Below, piece by piece: positions 1-5,016 of a stretch of DNA of 8,413 bases. The stretch comes from Minisyncoccota bacterium. Lineage in GTDB: Bacteria > Patescibacteriota > Minisyncoccia > Minisyncoccales > CG1-02-41-26. A program made the position numbers and the translations under genes. The notes beneath the pieces were generated by a model that saw only the letters and a list, made by a program, of their open reading frames with translations, had not been told where the DNA came from and did no database searches. How positions within the stretch are numbered: the first letter of the stretch is position 1; each line of letters starts with the position of its first letter. The stretch covers positions 1 to 8,413 of the forward strand of contig JAQTPV010000033.1 of NCBI GenBank assembly GCA_028712605.1, in the 5' to 3' direction.

Positions 1-699
1 CGGGAAGTTTCGGATATTGTTTTAACACAAAAGGATTTAAGGGTAGTGATCAATGGTGTTAAGAATGGCCGAACTATTTTTTCTAATATTAATAAGTATA
101 TTAAGTGCGCTTTGTCTAGCAATTTTGGTAATTTTTATTCTATTGCGATCATTTCTTTATTTATTCCATTTTTACCAATGTTGCCTGTTCAAATTTTGCT
201 GGGCAATTTACTGTCTGATTTTCCCTTAATCACCATTGCTACTGATGCCATTGATCCTGAAGAGCTGAAAAGACCCAAGATGTATCAGCTGCGGCATATG
301 GTTTCTTTAATTATTATTTTAGCCTTAATCAGCACCATGTTTGATTTTATCTTTTTTGCTATTTTTTATCACCGCTTACAACCAGCTCAAATGCAAACGC
401 TTTGGTACGTTGAAAGCATTTTAACCGAAATCGCCTTAATATTCTCTATTAGAACTTCGCGCTTCTTCTTAAAAGCTAAGAGACCCTCTTGGCCTTTAAT
501 ACTTTTTACTGTTTTTGACGCTATCTTAATTGTGGCTTTGCCATTTTTAGCTTTTGGTCAGCGAGCCTTTCATTTCACTACTCCGCCTATCCCTTATCTA
601 CTTTTAGTATTTGGGCTGGTGGCTTGTTACTTTGTTCTAAGCGAACTAGCCAAGCTTGCTTACTTCAAATGGTTGATGCCACACCACAAACCCGCTTAA
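1..699 (+). CDS. P-type cation-transporting ATPase, Mg2+ (MgtA/P3B) type, C-terminal part
   Basis: Partial gene cut by the left edge; 232 residues plus stop are visible. The reading frame is open from base 1, so the GTG at 46 is internal. The first residues (SDIVLTQKDLRVVINGVKNG) are the end of the phosphorylation domain just before the hinge to the membrane. After GRTIFSNINKYIK come six hydrophobic segments that fit helices M5-M10 of P2/P3 ATPases. SSNFGN, FIPFLPMLP and NLLSD closely resemble the MgtA/MgtB magnesium transporters, where these stretches form M5 and M6 and carry transport-site residues. The enzyme would sit in the inner membrane and use ATP to import Mg2+. The substrate is inferred from similarity, and the catalytic DKTGT motif lies outside the window. 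It ends in TAA, with a hairpin about 90 bases further on. Confidence 0.92.
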   Translation, partial: REVSDIVLTQKDLRVVINGVKNGRTIFSNINKYIKCALSSNFGNFYSIAIISLFIPFLPMLPVQILLGNLLSDFPLITIATDAIDPEELKRPKMYQLRHMVSLIIILALISTMFDFIFFAIFYHRLQPAQMQTLWYVESILTEIALIFSIRTSRFFLKAKRPSWPLILFTVFDAILIVALPFLAFGQRAFHFTTPPIPYLLLVFGLVACYFVLSELAKLAYFKWLMPHHKPA

Positions 700-743
700 A
701 ATTTAAATACAAAACACAATGCGAGAGTGTGAATAATTTTCGA

Positions 744-771
744 TTGACAAATGCTTGGGATTGGTTAGGTT
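744..771 (+). promoter_or_regulatory. candidate sigma-70-type promoter upstream of the fusion gene
   Basis: A perfect TTGACA -35 box (744-749) is followed after 16 bases by a weak TAGGTT (766-771, three of six consensus bases); AT-rich TTTAAATT follows directly. Transcription would start near 778, giving a leader of about 70 bases that contains the hairpin at 792-815. The -35 box is convincing and the -10 box is not. Confidence 0.4.
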
Positions 772-791
772 TAAATTAGAAACTTAAGCTC

Positions 792-819
792 GGGTAATAG
801 TGGAAACTATTATCCTTTT
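792..819 (+). terminator. hairpin with short T run: terminator of the ATPase gene or leader attenuator
   Basis: GGGTAATAG (792-800) pairs over nine positions, one of them G-U, with CTATTATCC (807-815) around a six-base loop. TTTTAAATT follows. This has the shape of a modest intrinsic terminator. It lies 93 bases after the ATPase stop codon and 36 bases before the ATG at 851. If the promoter at 744 is real, the hairpin is in the leader of the fusion gene and could act as an attenuator or a stabilising element. If not, it simply ends the upstream transcript. Confidence 0.5.
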
Positions 820-836
820 AAATTATATATGGGCTA

Positions 837-844
837 GAGGAGGA
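837..844 (+). promoter_or_regulatory. strong ribosome binding site fixing the start at 851
   Basis: GAGGAGGA contains a full AGGAGG core (838-843), seven bases before the ATG at 851. The earlier in-frame GTG at 800 has no such site and starts inside the hairpin, so 851 is the better start. Confidence 0.85.
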
Positions 845-850
845 CTTATT

Positions 851-2050
851 ATGAGAGATTCTTTAAGTTTTTTTGGTAAATTTGGTAACAAAGAGAACGA
901 CTTTGGGGCGGTGTTGATAAATGTGCCGAAAATTTTATTGACCTTTTGGTACCTATTCGAACTTTTTCAAGACTCGAGGCCAATAGTTCTTACTATAATA
1001 ATTTTTTTGATAGTGGCCTATGATTTGGCTGATGGCAAGTTTGTCAATTGGAAAAGATCTTGGTTAAGAAGGCTATCGGATAATCTTACTGATAAAATAG
1101 TTGTCAACGTGATTGCTATGACTACCATATGGCATTTTGGCATGCCTACTATTTGGTGGCTTCCATTCTTGGCAAAAGATTTTTTGCTTCTTGCTGGCGG
1201 ATTTTCTTTGTTGAGAAGGGGCTTAGTAATATTTCCCAATTCCTTCCACAGACTTGCTTTATCCTTCGTGGCTATTTTTGGGATGTCTATTTTATGGTAT
1301 AGGGGAAATTTTTTACCTCTATTTTGGGGGCTTACAGTTGTTTTAACTTATGCTTCTTTGATTGATTTTGCTGGTATCTTTATAAAGTTAAAATCGATTA
1401 AAGGGATGGACAGGTATTCCCCAAGACTTTTTGAAGGAATAGCATGCTTGCTGGCTATGTTTGCAGCTTTTAGTCAGGTAGTATTTGCTGACCAGTCAAA
1501 CAGACAATTGCCAAAACATATAGCTATAATATGTGATGGTAATAGGAGATACGCTGTTAAGCAAGCTATCTCATCCGAGCAGGCCTATTTAAGGGGGGCT
1601 GGCGCAGGGCTTAATGTAGCATTAAATTGTCAAAAATTAGGCATAGAATACTTAACAGCATACGTTTTATCTGATGAGAATCTACAGCGCGATGCAGGAG
1701 AGATTGATGCTATAAAACGTGCAGCAAATTATTTTCTCGCAGAATGTGGAAGGTTAGGTATAAAAGCCGGCTTAGTTGGACCGGATTCCTTAATGGCGCC
1801 AGATTTTGGAGGAAATAGTCTGTTAAAAGTAACTCTTGCCTCTGGTAGTTTTACATCCTTAAACGGTTTACCCGATGTAGATTTGATAATACGCACTGGC
1901 GGACGGCATCGGCTTAGTGGGTTTGTTAATGGAAAAATTGGGTACGCTGAAATAAATTTCAGCAAGACTCTTTGGCCGGAATTTTCTTCAATAGATTTCA
2001 AAAGGGCGTTAAGCTGGTATTCGAAGCAGTTAAGAACATTCGGTATTTAG
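851..2050 (+). CDS. fusion of CDP-alcohol phosphatidyltransferase-like membrane domain and compact cis-prenyltransferase (UppS-like) domain
   Basis: A 399-residue protein with two recognisable parts. Residues about 20-185 are polytopic and resemble CDP-alcohol phosphatidyltransferases: DLADG (58-62) followed by SDNLTD (76-81) supplies all four aspartates of the DxxDG...DxxxD signature (D58, D61, D77, D81). The usual Ala-Arg after DG and the usual Gly before the third Asp are replaced. Residues about 219-399 resemble undecaprenyl diphosphate synthase: IAIICDGNRRYA (224-235) carries the catalytic Asp (D229), LSDENLQR (273-280) matches the SxENW-R motif, and IIRTGGRHRLS (346-356), YAEINF and LWPEF match the diphosphate-binding C-terminal motifs. 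This domain is about 180 residues, against roughly 220-250 in the family, and lacks the usual His in the GH motif. It would make or extend a polyprenyl diphosphate at the membrane. What the first domain transfers is unknown; it may only be an anchor. Ile codon use (20 ATA of 33) differs sharply from rlmN, which suggests transfer. Confidence 0.82.
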   Translation: MRDSLSFFGKFGNKENDFGAVLINVPKILLTFWYLFELFQDSRPIVLTIIIFLIVAYDLADGKFVNWKRSWLRRLSDNLTDKIVVNVIAMTTIWHFGMPTIWWLPFLAKDFLLLAGGFSLLRRGLVIFPNSFHRLALSFVAIFGMSILWYRGNFLPLFWGLTVVLTYASLIDFAGIFIKLKSIKGMDRYSPRLFEGIACLLAMFAAFSQVVFADQSNRQLPKHIAIICDGNRRYAVKQAISSEQAYLRGAGAGLNVALNCQKLGIEYLTAYVLSDENLQRDAGEIDAIKRAANYFLAECGRLGIKAGLVGPDSLMAPDFGGNSLLKVTLASGSFTSLNGLPDVDLIIRTGGRHRLSGFVNGKIGYAEINFSKTLWPEFSSIDFKRALSWYSKQLRTFGI

Positions 2051-2091
2051 AAAAATTCATCTTCCGGTACAAATAAATATATTAGAATTGC

Positions 2092-2130
2092 AGGGTTGTG
2101 AAATTAAAACTTCGTAACCCTCTTTTTATT
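2092..2130 (+). terminator. intrinsic terminator after the fusion gene
   Basis: AGGGTTGTGAA (2092-2102) pairs with TTCGTAACCCT (2111-2121) over 11 positions, including two G-U pairs, around an eight-base loop. CTTTTTATTT follows, with a further TTTTTT just downstream. It ends transcription of the fusion gene and separates it from rlmN. Confidence 0.85.
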
Positions 2131-2157
2131 TGGTTTTTTGTAAGTATTGAGTATAAT
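2130..2157 (+). promoter_or_regulatory. candidate promoter for rlmN and the genes after it
   Basis: A perfect TATAAT -10 box (2152-2157) lies 16 bases after a weak TTGGTT (2130-2135), directly behind the terminator. Transcription would start near 2164, leaving a leader of only about 25 bases. No Shine-Dalgarno sequence is visible before the ATG at 2190. Confidence 0.6.
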
Positions 2158-2189
2158 AAAGCATTCAAAGTTATTAGCGAATACAATAT

Positions 2190-3248
2190 ATGGACTTAGA
2201 AAAATTAGAAGAAATTTTAAAAGACGAGCCGAAGTTCAGGCTACAGCAAGCCAAGCAGGCGATTTTTAAGAATTTGATTGGGAATTGGCAGGAGGCCATT
2301 AGTTTGCCACAAGCCTTAAGGGAAAAATTAAATCAGGAGTGCCCCTTAGAAATCAAGGCCGAAGTTTTAAGCGCTCAAGATAGGCAATCGCAGAAAGCGG
2401 TTGTCACCCTGGCAGACGGGTTTTTAATTGAAACGGTTTTAATGAGGCACAAGGATGGGCGGGCCACGGTTTGTGTTTCATCGCAAGTTGGCTGCCCTGT
2501 CGGCTGCTTATTCTGCTTAACCGGTAAACTTGGTTTTAAGAGAAATTTAACCAGTATGGAAATTGTGGAGCAGGTTTTGTTGTGGGCTCGGATGCTAAAC
2601 AAGGATGGTGATAGAGTTAGTAATATTGTTTTTATGGGTATGGGTGAGCCATTGTTGAATTACGAAAATGTAATGGAGGCAGTCAAGATTTTAAACAGCA
2701 AAAGCGGCTTAAACATTGGTATTAGGCATATTTCTATCTCCACAGTGGGCATTACAGAAGGTATTAAAAAATTAGCGGCTGAAACAATAAGGCCCAACTT
2801 AGCCCTTTCTTTACACGCTACCAATGATCAGTTACGTAATAAAATGATACCGTTGGCTGAAAACTACTCTTTGGCTGATTTGACAAGGGCGCTTGATTAT
2901 TACATTAAAAAAACTAAGCAAAGAGTGATGTTTGAGTATTTAATGTTGAAAGATTATAATGATAGCGAGGGGCAAGCTGGGGAGTTAGCAAGGTTTGTTG
3001 CGCAATTTCAGAGGCCGTCTGGCTTTCCTAAGGGTAGAAATTTTTATTTCGTCAATTTAATTGCCTATAATCCAACGGCAGAGCAGCAGTCATATGGCTT
3101 TAGCGCTTCTTTACCAGAACGAATCCAAAAATTCAAAGCTATTTTAAAGGAGGCTGGTATTGAGGTCGTACAACGCTATAAATTCGGTCGGGATATTAAG
3201 GGGGCCTGCGGTCAGTTGGCTGGTAAAAATATTAGTAATAAATTATAA
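2190..3248 (+). CDS. rlmN: dual-specificity RNA adenine-C2 methyltransferase RlmN (23S rRNA A2503 / tRNA A37)
   Basis: A 352-residue radical SAM methyltransferase of normal family length. It methylates carbon 2 of A2503 in the peptidyl transferase region of 23S rRNA and, in characterised homologues, A37 of some tRNAs. The N-terminal accessory domain has the family pattern (QAKQAIFKNL, SLPQALREKL). The 4Fe-4S/SAM motif CPVGCLFC supplies C102, C106 and C109, and GMGEP (150-154) is the SAM-binding GGEP-like motif. The C-terminal GACGQLAG holds C340, matching the cysteine that forms the methyl-carrying intermediate. All key residues are present, so the enzyme should be active. It begins a + strand gene run after its own promoter. 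No ribosome binding site is visible, and an AT-rich leader may be enough. Ile codons are nearly all ATT/ATC, unlike the upstream fusion gene. Confidence 0.97.
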   Translation: MDLEKLEEILKDEPKFRLQQAKQAIFKNLIGNWQEAISLPQALREKLNQECPLEIKAEVLSAQDRQSQKAVVTLADGFLIETVLMRHKDGRATVCVSSQVGCPVGCLFCLTGKLGFKRNLTSMEIVEQVLLWARMLNKDGDRVSNIVFMGMGEPLLNYENVMEAVKILNSKSGLNIGIRHISISTVGITEGIKKLAAETIRPNLALSLHATNDQLRNKMIPLAENYSLADLTRALDYYIKKTKQRVMFEYLMLKDYNDSEGQAGELARFVAQFQRPSGFPKGRNFYFVNLIAYNPTAEQQSYGFSASLPERIQKFKAILKEAGIEVVQRYKFGRDIKGACGQLAGKNISNKL

Positions 3249-3256
3249 TTTTGACT

Positions 3257-3415
3257 ATGATCCAGCTATTCAATTTAAAATTCTTTAGTAAGAAGCAAGA
3301 AGAGAAAGGGCAGAAAAAAAGTTTTATTAATAAGTTTTTAACTCATATTGCTCGGCCATTTAGTTTGGCTAAAAGGTTAGAGCACATCAATAATAGAGGT
3401 AAGAAAAATCGATAA
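3257..3415 (+). CDS. small basic hypothetical protein, 52 residues
   Basis: An ATG-TAA frame fills the gap between rlmN and ybaB, starting 8 bases after the rlmN stop and ending 5 bases before the ybaB start. The product is strongly basic: ten Lys and four Arg against three Glu. It begins MIQLFNLKFFSKKQEEKGQ and has a more hydrophobic middle, SFINKFLTHIARPFSLAKRL, which could form an amphipathic helix. I do not recognise a family. The tight fit between flanking genes and the biased composition favour a real gene, perhaps nucleic-acid or membrane binding. The lack of a ribosome binding site and the short length count against it. Confidence 0.45.
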   Translation: MIQLFNLKFFSKKQEEKGQKKSFINKFLTHIARPFSLAKRLEHINNRGKKNR

Positions 3416-3420
3416 AATTT

Positions 3421-3678
3421 ATGTTTGATAAATTTAAACAAATGAAGCAATTAATAGATTTACAGAATCAGATGAAGCAAGAAAAAGCCGAAGTTGAAAG
3501 GAATGGCGTTAAGGTGGTGGTGAATGGCAAAATGGAGGTGGAGGAAGTAAGGTTGAATCAACAGATGGCTCCCCAAGATCAGGAGAGGATTGTTAAGGAT
3601 TGTATCAACGAAGCCGCCAAGCAAGTGCAAATGAAAATGGCTTCCAAAATGTCTAATATGCCCGGATTTGGGCTGTAA
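3421..3678 (+). CDS. YbaB/EbfC family nucleoid-associated protein
   Basis: An 85-residue protein, slightly shorter than the usual 100-110. The family pattern is clear: an N-terminal helix rich in Met, Gln and Lys (FDKFKQMKQLIDLQNQMKQE), a beta hairpin (VKVVVNGKMEVEEVRL), a helix (IVKDCINEAAKQVQMKM) and the typical ending MSNMPGFGL. YbaB/EbfC proteins are dimeric, bind DNA with low specificity and help organise the nucleoid. In many bacteria the gene sits between dnaX and recR; neither is here, so the usual recombination-repair context is lost. It is followed after 3 bases by the ATP-cone nuclease-like gene, so the two are probably co-transcribed. Confidence 0.93.
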   Translation: MFDKFKQMKQLIDLQNQMKQEKAEVERNGVKVVVNGKMEVEEVRLNQQMAPQDQERIVKDCINEAAKQVQMKMASKMSNMPGFGL

Positions 3679-3681
3679 ATT

Positions 3682-4530
3682 ATGTCTGTTCCATATATTA
3701 TTAATTCCAGGGGTGAGCAAGAACCATTTTCGGTTAAAAAAGTGGAAAGATCGGCCAGAAGGGTTGGCGCTTCAGGTAAATTAGCCCAAAAGATAAGCCA
3801 GGAAATCGCTCATAATGTTTATACTGGCATTTCCACTAAAGAGATTTTTAGGCAGGTAAAGAGGATGCTTCACCGAGAAGCACCCCCAGCTGCTTTAAGG
3901 TTTAGTTTAAAAGAGGCCATGCAGCTATTGGGCCCGACGGGTTTTCCTTTTGAGCAATATATCGCTGAAATATTTGAGTCTTGGGGCTTTAGAATAAAAA
4001 CCAATCAATTAGTGTCTGGCCATTGCTGCTCGGGTTATGAGATTGACTTTTTAGCTGAAAGAGAAAGTATTTTAAAATTAGTAGAGTGTAAATTTCGTCA
4101 AGCCAGCCAAGGGATTGTACAGATTGAGGTGGCCCTAGCTAATTATGCTCGCTTTTTAGACATTAAGAACCGTTTTGACTATCAGAAGCAGCGTAAAAGT
4201 CAGCAAGAAATCAAGAGCCTTTTGGTAACCAATACCCGTTTTTCCTCTCGAGCCATCCGATACTGTGAATGTGTGGGGGTTGAGCTTTTGGGTTGGAACT
4301 ATCCAAAAAATAAGGGCTTAGAATTTTTTATAGATAGTGAGGGCTTGTATCCCGTAACCATCCTACCTTCGTTCAAAAGGGAGTGGGGAGATACATTCAG
4401 CCGGAAAGGGTTGATGATGGTTAAGGATATTCTAAATACCGACCCAAACAGTTTGGGGCAGAAGCTAGGCCTTCCAGTGGCCCAGCTAAGATCTTTAATA
4501 TCTGAAGCGAGTTTATTGCTGACAGAGTAG
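3682..4530 (+). CDS. ATP-cone domain fused to a PD-(D/E)XK (Mrr-like) nuclease domain
   Basis: A 282-residue protein with three visible parts. Residues 1-84 form an ATP-cone: INSRGEQEPFSVKKVERSAR, then GISTKEIFRQVKRML and AALRFSLKEAMQLLGPTGFP. The ATP-cone is the nucleotide-sensing domain known from ribonucleotide reductases and NrdR. Residues about 88-205 look like a restriction-endonuclease fold of the Mrr type: a helix FEQYIAEIFESWGF, then GYEIDFLAE with D122, then VECKF with E135 and K137, which gives D...ExK spacing. Residues 245-280 (LGQKLGLPVAQLRSLISEA) resemble a helix-hairpin-helix DNA-binding unit. I infer a DNA-cutting or DNA-binding protein controlled by ATP or dATP. Substrate and biological role are unknown; repair and defence both fit. 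It ends in TAG, inside the ribosome binding site of the next small gene. Confidence 0.85.
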   Translation: MSVPYIINSRGEQEPFSVKKVERSARRVGASGKLAQKISQEIAHNVYTGISTKEIFRQVKRMLHREAPPAALRFSLKEAMQLLGPTGFPFEQYIAEIFESWGFRIKTNQLVSGHCCSGYEIDFLAERESILKLVECKFRQASQGIVQIEVALANYARFLDIKNRFDYQKQRKSQQEIKSLLVTNTRFSSRAIRYCECVGVELLGWNYPKNKGLEFFIDSEGLYPVTILPSFKREWGDTFSRKGLMMVKDILNTDPNSLGQKLGLPVAQLRSLISEASLLLTE

Positions 4531-4534
4531 GAGG
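4529..4534 (+). promoter_or_regulatory. strong ribosome binding site overlapping the nuclease stop codon
   Basis: AGGAGG uses the last two bases of the TAG stop and lies eight bases before the ATG at 4543. It rules out the in-frame GTG at 4534, which would start on its last base, and suggests coupled translation with the upstream gene. Confidence 0.85.
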
Positions 4535-4542
4535 TGTTTTTT

Positions 4543-4716
4543 ATGGTCCAGATGATTATTGCTTGGGTGTTAATCCTGTTGTGGAGCGCTAATTTTTGGC
4601 GTTTTTTGCTTTTAGGGAATTTCCGATGGGCCGCAATTCTGTTTATCGGGGCATCTGTAGTTGCCTATTTCTTTCTTGCCTTTGACAAGTTGAAGCAGAG
4701 ATGCTTAATGATTTAG
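4543..4716 (+). CDS. small membrane protein, 57 residues, two predicted transmembrane helices
   Basis: The product begins MVQMIIAWVLILLWSANFWR. Two hydrophobic segments (about residues 3-27 and 31-49) are separated by a short loop, GNFRW, and followed by a charged tail (AFDKLKQRC), so it is probably a helical hairpin in the membrane. It is tryptophan-rich for its size. The strong AGGAGG site placed against the nuclease stop makes translation likely. I recognise no family. Because it lies 12 bases after the nuclease gene, the two may be functionally linked, but that is inferred only from position. A generic small membrane protein, a holin-like protein or a toxin-like peptide are all possible and I cannot choose between them. 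Confidence 0.72.
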   Translation: MVQMIIAWVLILLWSANFWRFLLLGNFRWAAILFIGASVVAYFFLAFDKLKQRCLMI

Positions 4717-4729
4717 GGGGGATTGTATA

Positions 4730-4843
4730 ATGATTATATGGAAGAAACTGAAAGGGTTATTGGAATCAGTGATCCGGGCCTTTTGGTCGCTGATAGTTTT
4801 ATTAATTGGAAACGACAAAAAGGGTGAGCATGAAAAAGAGTAG
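4730..4843 (+). CDS. very small membrane-associated protein, 37 residues
   Basis: It starts at an ATG seven bases after a G-rich site (AGGGGGGA, 4715-4722) that overlaps the previous stop codon, the same arrangement as the gene before it. The sequence has a basic amphipathic start (MIIWKKLKGLLESVIRAFW), one hydrophobic core (SLIVLLIG) and a charged tail (NDKKGEHEKE). It is probably a single-pass or peripheral membrane peptide. It is the last gene before the terminator at 4860. The ribosome binding site and operon position support it; the length is the main doubt. No family is recognised. Confidence 0.6.
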   Translation: MIIWKKLKGLLESVIRAFWSLIVLLIGNDKKGEHEKE

Positions 4844-4859
4844 TAATGTATTTAAGAGT

Positions 4860-4912
4860 GAGGAAGAACAAGAATCACGAACTGTTCTTCCTCTAAATTT
4901 TTCAATTTATTT
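4860..4912 (+). terminator. strong intrinsic terminator closing the rlmN gene run
   Basis: GAGGAAGAACA (4860-4870) and TGTTCTTCCTC (4883-4893) form a perfect 11-bp stem with a 12-base loop. TAAATTTTTC and a later T-rich run (4906-4915) follow. It lies 16 bases after the stop of the 37-residue gene and separates the two gene runs of the window. Confidence 0.85.
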
Positions 4913-4917
4913 TTTAT

Positions 4918-5013
4918 ATGAGTGCGATATTAGAAATTTTAATTGGCTTGGTGATTTTTTTAGTGTCCGCCCGCATTGCCCTACATGAACCAATAAGCCA
5001 AATCAAGGTTTAA
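4918..5013 (+). CDS. possible 31-residue single-pass membrane peptide upstream of pyrH
   Basis: An ATG-TAA frame ends 3 bases before the pyrH ATG. The product, MSAILEILIGLVIFLVSARI followed by ALHEPISQIKV, has one clear transmembrane-length stretch and a polar C-terminus. Its codons (GCG, GGC, GCC, AGC) look coding, and its stop fits closely against the next gene. Against it: no ribosome binding site, a start only 25 bases after a terminator stem, and the fact that T-rich DNA easily encodes hydrophobic peptides by chance. It could also act only as a leader. No family is recognised. Confidence 0.4.
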   Translation: MSAILEILIGLVIFLVSARIALHEPISQIKV

Positions 5014-5016
5014 TTT

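Noticed and set aside
706..735. ACAC/GTGT small inverted repeat after the ATPase gene
   Set aside because: Only four base pairs and no T run; the hairpin at 792-815 is a far better terminator candidate.
800..850. Longer start (GTG at 800) for the fusion gene, adding 17 residues
   Set aside because: No ribosome binding site before it, and it begins inside the hairpin; the ATG at 851 has a full GAGGAGGA site at ideal spacing.
4726..4731. TATAAT sequence before the 37-residue gene as a promoter
   Set aside because: It overlaps the start codon and has no -35 partner at proper spacing; it follows from the TATA plus ATG bases.
4806..4988. 60-codon frame spanning the terminator
   Set aside because: It runs through the perfect terminator stem, has no known motif, overlaps the 37-residue gene and would read the T-rich tail as protein. 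An internal ATG at 4830 does not improve it.
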